Origin: Burkholderiales bacterium
GTDB taxonomy: Bacteria; Pseudomonadota; Gammaproteobacteria; Burkholderiales; Burkholderiaceae_C
Length of the DNA stretch: 64,000 bases
NCBI GenBank assembly: GCA_016195825.1
Contig: JACPYV010000161.1
Coordinates: forward strand, 24,151-88,150
Reading direction: 5' to 3'
The notes under the pieces were generated by a model, which saw nothing but the letters and a program-made list of their open reading frames with translations, was not told the origin of the DNA and did no database searches. Position numbers and translations under genes: made by a program. Below are positions 1 to 6,865 of the stretch, piece after piece (positions within the stretch are counted from its first letter, which is position 1; each line of letters begins with the position of its first letter).

Positions 1-1403
1 TGCTGGACGGCTTCAGGCTGGAAGAGCGACTGCACCAGGGCGGCATGGCCAACCTATGGCGTGTCAGCCGCGTGGCGGGCCCTGATGGCGGCAGCGACGG
101 TGGTTTCGAGCTGCTGATGAAGGTGCCGCGCATCAAAGGCGGCGAGGACCCGGCCACCATCGTCGGCTTCGAGGTCGAGCAGATGCTGATGCCGCAGCTC
201 AGCGGCCCGCACGTGCCGCGTTTTGTCGCGCGCGGTGACTGGACCCGCCAGGCCTTCATCGTGATGGAGCGCATCCCCGGCGAGACGCTGCGCCCACGGC
301 TGGACGACGCGCCGCTGCCACCCGAGGAAGTGGCTCACATCGGCGCCCGCGTGGCCACAGCGCTGGCGGCCCTGCACCGCCAGCATGTCGTGCACCTGGA
401 CGTGAAGCCCAGCAATATCCTGTTCCGCCCGGATGGCACGGCCGTGCTGGTGGACTTCGGCCTGAGCCGCCACGAGCACCTGCCCGACCTGCTGGAGGAA
501 GAGTTCACGCTGCCCATGGGCACGGGGCCTTACATGAGCCCAGAGCAGGTGCAGTTCGTGCGCAACGACCCGCGCAGCGACCTGTTCGCGCTGGGCGTCA
601 TGCTCTACCACCTGGCCACCGGCGAGCGGCCGTTCGGGCAGCCGAACTCCGTGCGCGGCCTGCGCCGGCGCCTGTTCGTCGAGCCCGTGCCGCCGCGTGC
701 ACTGCGTCCGGAACTGCCGCCCTGGCTGCAGGAGGTCATCCTGCATTGCCTGGAGGTGCGGCCCGACCGCCGCTACCAAAGCGCGGCCCAGCTGGCGCTG
801 GACCTGCGCGAGCCCAGCGGCGTGGCGCTGACGGCCCGCGCTGAAAAGCTGCAGGTCAGCGGGGCGATGCGGCGGCTCAAGCGCTGGTTCTTCGCACTGG
901 GCTCCGAGCCGGAACCCGCCGCGCCGGCCGGCCAGCAGCTCGCCAGCAGCCCCATCGTCATGGCAGCGGTGGACGTCGACCACGCCACGCCCGAGCTGCT
1001 GGCCCAGCTCTGCGAGACGGTGCGCCGCATCGTGCAGACCGAGGTCGGCGCACGGCTGGCCTGCGTGTCGGTGATGAAGGTCAACCGCATCGGCATCGAC
1101 GAGCTGACCGACAAGCACGGCCAGAGCCTGCACGTGAAACAGCTGATCGCGCTCAAGCACTGGGCGCGGCCCATCAGGAAGGCGCTGGCGCTGGAGGACG
1201 GCCGACTAACCTTCCATGTGCTGGAGGCGCCCGACCCGGCGACCGCCATCATCGACTTTGCCCACCGCAACGGCGTGGACCACATCGTCATGGGCGCGCG
1301 AGGCGCGTCGGCGCTGCGGCGCTACCTGGGCAGCGTCTCGGGACAGGTGGTGGCGGAGTCGGACTGCACGGTCACCGTGGTGCGCGAGCCGGCGGCAGGC
1401 TGA
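1..1403 (+). CDS. Ser/Thr protein kinase with C-terminal universal stress (UspA) domain, 5' truncated by window edge
   Basis: The reading frame is open from the first base of the window. The residues before the first internal ATG (base 45) already read as a kinase glycine-rich loop, so the true start lies upstream. Counting from that ATG, the Hanks-type kinase core shows HLDVKPSN near residue 117 (HxDxKxxN catalytic loop, HLD replacing HRD), DFG near 137 and SPEQ near 164. From about residue 303 to the end the protein changes to a UspA fold, starting SSPIVMAAVDVD and ending with a GARG...GSVS nucleotide-binding loop. A kinase fused to a stress-protein domain suggests a cytoplasmic signalling protein whose nucleotide-sensing domain tunes or receives phosphorylation; that is inference. 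It converges on chrA with only 9 bases between the stops. Confidence 0.9.
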   Translation, partial: LDGFRLEERLHQGGMANLWRVSRVAGPDGGSDGGFELLMKVPRIKGGEDPATIVGFEVEQMLMPQLSGPHVPRFVARGDWTRQAFIVMERIPGETLRPRLDDAPLPPEEVAHIGARVATALAALHRQHVVHLDVKPSNILFRPDGTAVLVDFGLSRHEHLPDLLEEEFTLPMGTGPYMSPEQVQFVRNDPRSDLFALGVMLYHLATGERPFGQPNSVRGLRRRLFVEPVPPRALRPELPPWLQEVILHCLEVRPDRRYQSAAQLALDLREPSGVALTARAEKLQVSGAMRRLKRWFFALGSEPEPAAPAGQQLASSPIVMAAVDVDHATPELLAQLCETVRRIVQTEVGARLACVSVMKVNRIGIDELTDKHGQSLHVKQLIALKHWARPIRKALALEDGRLTFHVLEAPDPATAIIDFAHRNGVDHIVMGARGASALRRYLGSVSGQVVAESDCTVTVVREPAAG

Positions 1404-1412
1404 ACTCCACGG

Positions 1413-2591
1413 TCATCCCGCCGCCATCAGCGGGTGCACGACCAGTCCAACCAGCGCGGCGGCCAGCACGACGACCGGTTCGGGCAGCTTCTTGAAGCGC
1501 CACAGCACCACCACAGTGGCGAGCGCCAGCGCGGCCGTGACCCAGTCCGTGATCGAGCGCTGGCCGATGACGATGACGGCGCCCGTGATCGCACCGATCG
1601 CAGCCGCCGTCACGCCGTCGACGAAGGCCACGATGCCCGGGCGCTTGCCATGCTTCTTGAAGTACGGTGCCGGCAGGATCGTGAACAGGTAGCAGGGCAC
1701 GAAGGTGCCGAGGGCCGCCACGACGGCGCCCCAGAAGCCGGCGACGAGGTAGCCGATGAACCCCGTCGTGATGACGACCGGCCCCGGCGTGATCATGGCG
1801 ACCGCGACCGCGTCGACGAACTGCCGGTCCGTCAGCCAGTGGTGCTCCTGCACGACGCCGCTGTACAGGAAAGGCACGATCGCTAGGCCGCTGCCAAAGA
1901 CGAAGCTGCCGGCATAGGCGAAGAAGGCGCCGATCTCGACCAGGCGCGGCCACTCCACCGCCGAGACCAGCCCGCCCACCAACGGCGCCGAAGCCGCGAA
2001 GCTGTTGAGCCGCCCACCGAGTCGCGGTGGCGCGCGCAGCAGCCAGACCAGCACGCCGGCACCCAGGAACAGCCAGACCACCTCGGAGCGGGTGATGGCG
2101 GTCACCGCCGCGCTGGCCAGGAAGATGGCCCACAGCAGCTTGTCGCGGCCGATGTTCTTCGTCGTCAGCTTGTAGGCACTCATCGCGATGATGCCGATGA
2201 CCGCGGCGCCGACGCCGTAGAAGACCGACTGCATCCAGCCGATGCCGCCGAAGGCCGTGTAGGCGACACCCAGCCCCAGCACCATCAGGAAGGACGGCAG
2301 CACGAAGGCCAGTCCCGCCAGCGTCGCGCCCGTCACCCGGTAGTGCACATAGCCGAGGTAGATGGCGAGCTGGGCGGCCAGCGGCCCAGGCATCAGCTGG
2401 GCCAGGGCCATGCCCTCCTTGTAGTCCGCCTCGGACACCCACTGCCGGCGCTCCACCAGGTCGCGGTACATGAAACCGACCAGCGCCACCGGCCCGCCAA
2501 ACCCCCAGCTGCCCAGGCCCGCCATGTAGGCCACCAGTTGACCCAGCGTGTAGCGCGGAGCGCCCTGCGGCTCGTCCACGCCATCGCTCAT
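1413..2591 (-). CDS. chrA: Chromate efflux transporter ChrA
   Basis: 392 residues, the usual length of the two-domain (long-chain) CHR family. It is an inner-membrane transporter that expels chromate. Both halves carry the family's hallmark segments: SWGFGGPVAL near residue 33 with MPGPLAAQLA near 67 in the first, and FGSGLAIVPFL with TPGPVVITTGFIGY in the second. Hydrophobic spans fill most of the rest. The start codon overlaps the stop of the SOD-rhodanese gene by four bases, so it is translationally coupled as the last gene of a chrB/SOD-rhodanese/chrA operon. The function is assigned from family knowledge plus the operon context. Confidence 0.95.
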   Translation of the reverse strand: MSDGVDEPQGAPRYTLGQLVAYMAGLGSWGFGGPVALVGFMYRDLVERRQWVSEADYKEGMALAQLMPGPLAAQLAIYLGYVHYRVTGATLAGLAFVLPSFLMVLGLGVAYTAFGGIGWMQSVFYGVGAAVIGIIAMSAYKLTTKNIGRDKLLWAIFLASAAVTAITRSEVVWLFLGAGVLVWLLRAPPRLGGRLNSFAASAPLVGGLVSAVEWPRLVEIGAFFAYAGSFVFGSGLAIVPFLYSGVVQEHHWLTDRQFVDAVAVAMITPGPVVITTGFIGYLVAGFWGAVVAALGTFVPCYLFTILPAPYFKKHGKRPGIVAFVDGVTAAAIGAITGAVIVIGQRSITDWVTAALALATVVVLWRFKKLPEPVVVLAAALVGLVVHPLMAAG

Positions 2592-3508
2592 GCCTCGCCG
2601 CCCCGGGCCTGCACGGGCCGGCCCGCGCGCGTCCAGCCATCGATGCCGCCGGGCAGGAAGCGCGCCTGCACGCCCAGCGCCCGCAGCTTCATGGCCGTCG
2701 CGCGACCGACCTCGTGGCCGTAGATGCAGTAGACGAGCACGTCGCGATCCCTGAGCACTTCACCGGCCCAGTCGGTGACATGCGCCGGGTCGCGCCAGCG
2801 GGAGCCGGGCAGCATGGTCTGAGCCTGCGCGAACACGCCCGCGCGGCGCACGTCTAGCACGGTGGTCTGCGACAGGTCGAGGCCATCGGCATCAGCTGCG
2901 AGGCCTTCGCTGCAGGCATGCACCGCCTGCTGGTAGCGCTCGTAGACCTTGGCCCAGTCGATGCGGGCCATGAAGGCCTCGACGTAGCCGGCCGCAGCGG
3001 CGCCGAAGTCCAAATGGTAGGCGTGCTCGTACATGTCCAGCGCCAGGATGGGGATGGCGCCGACTAGCGCATTCGTGTGATCGGCGGCCCACTGGTTCAC
3101 CAGCAGCCCTTCGCGGGGCAGCAGGCTCAGCAGCACCCAGCCCGAGCCGCCGCCCAGGGCCTTGCCCATAGCGGCAAACTCGTCGCGCCAGGCGTCCACG
3201 CTGCCGAAGCTGCCGGCCAGCGCCAGCGCCATCGCCGGCACCATCTCGCCCGGCTGCGCCGCCAAGCTGTCGAAATAGAGCTCGTGCAGCAGCATCGAGT
3301 TGGCCGCGATCAGCTCCTCGCGCTTGAGCCCGTTCAGCTCGAAGCCGGGCAACGTGCCGCGCGGAGCCGCGCCCAGCCTGGCGCGGATCGCGTTCAGGCG
3401 TTTGACGGCGCCACCGTAGTTGTTCTGATGGTGGCTGAGCAGCAGCCGCTCGGACAGGCCCGGCAAGCTGGCGGCGTCGAAAGGCAGTTCGCGGGGGATG
3501 GCATTCAT
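2588..3508 (-). CDS. Fe/Mn superoxide dismutase-rhodanese fusion protein of chromate operon
   Basis: 306 residues. The N-terminal two thirds is an iron/manganese superoxide dismutase: the first-helix histidine pair in SHHQNNYGG, a second His in LLHELYFDSL, and the metal-binding end motif LDMYEHAYHLDFG supplying Asp and His. The usual DVWEH tryptophan is replaced (DMYEH), so activity or metal preference may differ. From about residue 205 a rhodanese domain follows, with LDVRRAG, the active-site cysteine in YCIYGHEVG and GGIDGW at the end. It would detoxify superoxide made during intracellular chromate reduction; the rhodanese half may handle sulfur or act in sensing. Four-base overlaps on both sides tie it to chrB and chrA. 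Such fusions are known from chromate-resistance operons. Confidence 0.93.
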   Translation of the reverse strand: MNAIPRELPFDAASLPGLSERLLLSHHQNNYGGAVKRLNAIRARLGAAPRGTLPGFELNGLKREELIAANSMLLHELYFDSLAAQPGEMVPAMALALAGSFGSVDAWRDEFAAMGKALGGGSGWVLLSLLPREGLLVNQWAADHTNALVGAIPILALDMYEHAYHLDFGAAAAGYVEAFMARIDWAKVYERYQQAVHACSEGLAADADGLDLSQTTVLDVRRAGVFAQAQTMLPGSRWRDPAHVTDWAGEVLRDRDVLVYCIYGHEVGRATAMKLRALGVQARFLPGGIDGWTRAGRPVQARGGEA

Positions 3509-4440
3509 AGCGGCTCCTCGGGGCGTTGGAAGGCGGTCAGCAGGCCTTCGAAGACACCGGCGCTGATGAGCAGCAACTGGTCGTCGTCGGTGATGGCTTC
3601 ACGCATGCCGGCAAGCACGCGCTCGACGCCGGTGGCCTCGGGCGGCTGCACGCCGCCCACGTCCAGGCTGTGCACGAGCACGCCCAGGCGAAGCAGGGCC
3701 GGCGTCTCCAGACCGAAGCTGGCCAGCAGGGTCTCGAAGCTCACGCGCGCGCCGACATGGCTGAAGGTGGCGCCGTCGAAGTCGAAGCCCAGCGCCTTCT
3801 GCGGGCAGTCGGCGGGCGACTTCAGCCACAGGAAACGGGCCTGCGGGTCGATGAAGCGGCGGATCAGCCAAGCACAGGCCAGCCTGTCCACCCAGGGTCG
3901 GGCGCGCGTGGCCCAGATGCGACCCTGGTAGTCCTTGGCATCCAGCCGCGCGATGGCCTGCTCGACCGCGCCCGGTTCGTCGGGTGACAGCAGGCGGTTG
4001 GCCTGCTGCTCGAAGTCGTCCAGGGCCTGCTGCGCCTGGCGCTGCGATTCGCCCGCAAAGAAGTCGAGGGAGACGAGTTGTTCCAGGGCCTTGCGCAGCT
4101 TGCGCGCCTGCCTCATGGCCTCGGGCGCCTGGGATTCGGTCAGCAGCGCGCGGGCGCCACGGATTTCTGCGAGCAGTTCGCCGAACTCGGCGCTGCGGTC
4201 GAACAGCGCGGCAAAGTCCTCCGCGGGTGCCTCGGTCTTCAGCAGGTGCGCCGTGCCCTCGTTGCGGCGCAAGTCATCGGCCACGCCAGCCAGCAAGGCC
4301 TCCTGGCCTGGCACCGCCGGCAGGATGTAGACACCGTCCCGCAACACCGCGGCACCGCAGCCCTTGAGCGCCCGCCAGCACCGCATGCGGGCAGTCGCAT
4401 TTTGCGTGGGCATGGAAAGAATGAGTAGCAACCATTGCAT
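3505..4440 (-). CDS. chrB: Chromate resistance regulator/protein ChrB
   Basis: 311 residues, the normal ChrB length. The N-terminal domain (about 1-150) starts with a hydrophobic strand and the LLLILSMPTQNATARMRCWRAL-type segment of ChrB N domains, then LRDGVYILP. The C-terminal ChrB domain runs from about residue 175, with WATRARPWVDRLACAWLIRRFID and later FDFDGATFSHVG. ChrB proteins are chromate-sensing regulators of chrA in other proteobacteria; some also seem to act in detoxification. It is the promoter-proximal gene and overlaps the next by four bases. The 100 bases upstream contain two CTACAT direct repeats that may be its binding site. Confidence 0.92.
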   Translation of the reverse strand: MQWLLLILSMPTQNATARMRCWRALKGCGAAVLRDGVYILPAVPGQEALLAGVADDLRRNEGTAHLLKTEAPAEDFAALFDRSAEFGELLAEIRGARALLTESQAPEAMRQARKLRKALEQLVSLDFFAGESQRQAQQALDDFEQQANRLLSPDEPGAVEQAIARLDAKDYQGRIWATRARPWVDRLACAWLIRRFIDPQARFLWLKSPADCPQKALGFDFDGATFSHVGARVSFETLLASFGLETPALLRLGVLVHSLDVGGVQPPEATGVERVLAGMREAITDDDQLLLISAGVFEGLLTAFQRPEEPL

Positions 4441-4453
4441 GCGGTAGAGATTA

Positions 4454-4478
4454 CTACATCAATTAACAAGCGCTACAT
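4454..4478. promoter_or_regulatory. Direct repeat CTACAT x2 upstream of chrB, possible ChrB operator
   Basis: CTACAT occurs at 4454-4459 and again at 4473-4478, 19 bases apart (about two helical turns), in an unusually AT-rich stretch just before the chrB start at 4440. Position and repetition suggest a regulator-binding site for the chromate operon. It resembles half-sites of the palindrome found upstream of the sugar genes but has no partner half at the right distance. Confidence 0.35.
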
Positions 4479-4542
4479 AATTTTTGGCCGTCCGAGGCAT
4501 TCACGCCAGGAGGGCAGATCCTGTCACGCGCCAAGCGGCGGT

Positions 4543-5214
4543 TCAGCCGCCAAAGTACGGATCGCCCGCGGGCCGCTTCTTGCGTGCCGGGGCGATCTGC
4601 GTGTGCACGGTCACAGCGCTGCCGCCGGACGTGACCTGCACGGACGTGGGCGTGCCGTCGACGAGCTGGTCCGGGTGCCAGATCCGCACGCGGGCTGGGC
4701 CTTCCGGCACGCTCTGCAGGACCGCCTTGCCGTCCTCGCCGCCCAGCTTGGCCCAGGGCGTATCGGCCACGTAGATGTGACCGCGCATGGAGCCGTGGAT
4801 ATGACAACCCAGCAGGTAGGCGCCGGGCTGGGACAGCACCTTGCTGTCCGCGGCTGGCGGCTTGCCGGCGACGCGGCCGGCCAGCCGCATCTGCGTGTTC
4901 AGGCCGGGGTCCACGTACACGCCGCCCGCGCCCATCAAGCCCAGGATGACGTGGTGGTCCCAGCTGTCCAGGTTGCTGAAATTGATCTTGGCTCCCAGGC
5001 CCACGACGGTGACCGTGGGCACGAAACGCAGCTTCTCCTGGGCTATGCCGGCCTCCATGACGGGTGCCGGGCGCGGGCCTTGCACGTTGCTATCGACCAG
5101 TACCACGGCGTCGGCCAGCGGCTTGCCGTTGCGGTCCAGCACGGTAACGGTCAGGTCGGCGGCCTGGGCCACAGCGGCCAGGAGCAGCAGGGCGGAGATC
5201 AGGGTGGCGCGCAT
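4543..5214 (-). CDS. Periplasmic cupredoxin-like (methylamine utilization protein-like) protein
   Basis: I choose the ATG at 5214 (MRATLISALLLLAAVAQAA), which gives a clean signal peptide; an upstream ATG at 5241 would add nine residues. The 223-residue protein has an early Ig-like/CarboxypepD-type segment (LTVTVLDRNGKPLADAVV) and then a plastocyanin-like core. FSNLDSWDHHVI supplies a His and LLGCHIHGSMRGHIYV supplies the Cys, His and possible Met of a type 1 copper site. This is the arrangement in the family often annotated as methylamine utilization protein, although no methylamine genes are here. Electron transfer or copper binding in the periplasm is the probable role. It lies 102 bases upstream of chrB on the same strand, so read-through into the chromate operon is possible. 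Confidence 0.75.
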   Translation of the reverse strand: MRATLISALLLLAAVAQAADLTVTVLDRNGKPLADAVVLVDSNVQGPRPAPVMEAGIAQEKLRFVPTVTVVGLGAKINFSNLDSWDHHVILGLMGAGGVYVDPGLNTQMRLAGRVAGKPPAADSKVLSQPGAYLLGCHIHGSMRGHIYVADTPWAKLGGEDGKAVLQSVPEGPARVRIWHPDQLVDGTPTSVQVTSGGSAVTVHTQIAPARKKRPAGDPYFGG

Positions 5215-5273
5215 GGTGCGGGAGGTATGAACTGCGACCAAACCAGTGTCTCACCGCTGCCTACACTGGCGAG

Positions 5274-5600
5274 ATGAGTGACAACCCCTGCCTGAGCTGC
5301 GGCGCCTGCTGCGCGAGCTTTCGGGTCGACTTCGACCGCAGCGAGCTGCTGAGCGAAGGCGGTCAGGTGCCGGACGGTCTGACCGTGGAACTGACCGGCC
5401 GCCTGGTCCGCATGCGCGGCACCGACCATGCGCAGCCGCGCTGCGCCGCCCTGGGCGGCAAGGTCGGCGTGAAGGCCAGTTGCGGCATCCACGAATGGCG
5501 GCCCTCGCCCTGCCGGGAGTTCGGCGAACGGGCGCCCATGGGCATGGGGGACGACGCCTGTGCCCGCGCGAGGGCGCGCCACGGGCTGCCGCCGCTCTAG
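5274..5600 (+). CDS. YkgJ family cysteine cluster protein
   Basis: 108 residues with the N-terminal cluster CLSCGACC (residues 6-13) and a second cysteine pair in CGIHEWRPSPCREF, the pattern of the YkgJ zinc- or iron-chelating family (PF03692). The cellular role of these small proteins is poorly known; metal binding is inferred from the cysteines. It is divergent from the cupredoxin-like gene (about 60 bases between starts) and its stop overlaps the end of the convergent TPR lipoprotein gene by four bases. Confidence 0.85.
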   Translation: MSDNPCLSCGACCASFRVDFDRSELLSEGGQVPDGLTVELTGRLVRMRGTDHAQPRCAALGGKVGVKASCGIHEWRPSPCREFGERAPMGMGDDACARARARHGLPPL

Positions 5601-6802
5601 GAGCCTGCGGCACCCCGCAGCGGCTCGCGGCGCCGCTGCTGCTCGCGCATCTCGTTCAGCCAGGCGAGCTTGGCGCCGTACATCTCCCTGTCCTTGGTCG
5701 TGGCGCTGTTCTCCAGTGCCTTGGCGATCTCGCCGCGGGCGCCGGGCACGTCGCCCAGGCCGAAGTTCGCCAGCCCCAGCCAGAAGTGAAACTCCGGCAC
5801 GTAGGCAGCGCGGGCGATCTCCTTGCGGAACAGCTGGCGCGCGGCGGCGTACTCGCCGGCCTTCATCGCCGCCACGCCCTCGTCGAAGAACTTGTAGGGC
5901 GGCACGGGCTGGATCTGCGCGAGCTGGTTGGCATACAGCTGCGCCTCCTGCTGCCGGCCGAGGTCGCTCAGCACCAGCACGAGGTTGGACATGGCCTGCA
6001 CGTTCAGCGGCTCGCGGCCCAGCACCAGGCGCAGCGTGGACTCGGCGTTCTGGTACAGCCCCTTGCGCCGGTAGAGCACGGCCAGCGTGTTGTACGCAGC
6101 CAGCCAGCGCGAGTCGGTCATGATGGCGGCACGCGCCCACCAATAGGCGTCGTCGACCTGGCCCACCGTCAACGCCTCGGCGGCGCGGTTGTTCAGGAAC
6201 ATCGCCAGGATGGTGGACTCATCGACGGGGTGGCTGCGGTGGCGGCTCACCTGCTCGGGCGGCAGGAAGTCGATGGTCAGCAGCTCGGGGTCCCCGAAGA
6301 CCGTCACGCGCGATGACGTGGCCAGCGGCCGGGACAGGCTGATGTTGACGTGGCCGGCCACGAAGAAGATGCCGTTGGAGCGCGTCCAGCTCTCCTCCAG
6401 GTAGACGCTGTTGAAACGCACCGGCAGGTTGAGGTGGCGGGCGAAGGCGGCCGTCATCAGCACCAGCGACATGCAGTTGCCCCGCCTGGCGTCAAAGGCC
6501 TCGGCCGCGGTGCGCGTGGTCTCACTGTCGTAGTCCAGCTGCAGCCGGCCCTTGGTGTAGAGGGCGTCAATGAGGCCGTCGCGCAAGCCCTTGTTGCGGA
6601 TTTCGCTGGCCATCTCGGTCTCGGCGAAGCGCTGCATCGCCGGGCTCAGCGCCAGGGCGGACTGGGTGTCGATACGCACGCTGGGCGGGCGGAATGCCGA
6701 GTCGAGGAAAACCCCGGAGCTGGGCGGGGCGACGGGCTCGACGGCGCAGCCAGCCAGGCTGGCGAACGACAGGATGGCGATCAGGGCGCGGATCTTGTTC
6801 AT
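5597..6802 (-). CDS. Lipoprotein with transglutaminase-like and TPR domains
   Basis: The start is placed at 6802 (MNKIRALIAILSFASLAGC), giving a lipoprotein signal with lipobox LAGC; an in-frame ATG 18 bases upstream is possible. 401 residues. Around residues 105-130 the segment RRGNCMSLVLMTAAFARHL is the cysteine-containing core of a transglutaminase-like fold, followed by a His in AGHVNI. From about residue 205 the protein consists of tetratricopeptide repeats (for example AYNTLAVLYRRKGLYQNAESTL). Such lipoproteins are probably periplasmic or outer-membrane scaffolds. The substrate is unknown and no partner gene is adjacent. Confidence 0.75.
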   Translation of the reverse strand: MNKIRALIAILSFASLAGCAVEPVAPPSSGVFLDSAFRPPSVRIDTQSALALSPAMQRFAETEMASEIRNKGLRDGLIDALYTKGRLQLDYDSETTRTAAEAFDARRGNCMSLVLMTAAFARHLNLPVRFNSVYLEESWTRSNGIFFVAGHVNISLSRPLATSSRVTVFGDPELLTIDFLPPEQVSRHRSHPVDESTILAMFLNNRAAEALTVGQVDDAYWWARAAIMTDSRWLAAYNTLAVLYRRKGLYQNAESTLRLVLGREPLNVQAMSNLVLVLSDLGRQQEAQLYANQLAQIQPVPPYKFFDEGVAAMKAGEYAAARQLFRKEIARAAYVPEFHFWLGLANFGLGDVPGARGEIAKALENSATTKDREMYGAKLAWLNEMREQQRRREPLRGAAGS

Positions 6803-6865
6803 GTCAGTCTCCTGACACAAGCTTAGTCCCGCACCGCCGTCCTGTCTTGAGTCATCCTCACGCGT

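Noticed and set aside
4443..4458. GGTAG...CTACA near chrB as a further HexR-type site
   Set aside because: The spacer is six bases rather than five, and the gene is unrelated to sugar use; a chrB-specific site is more likely.
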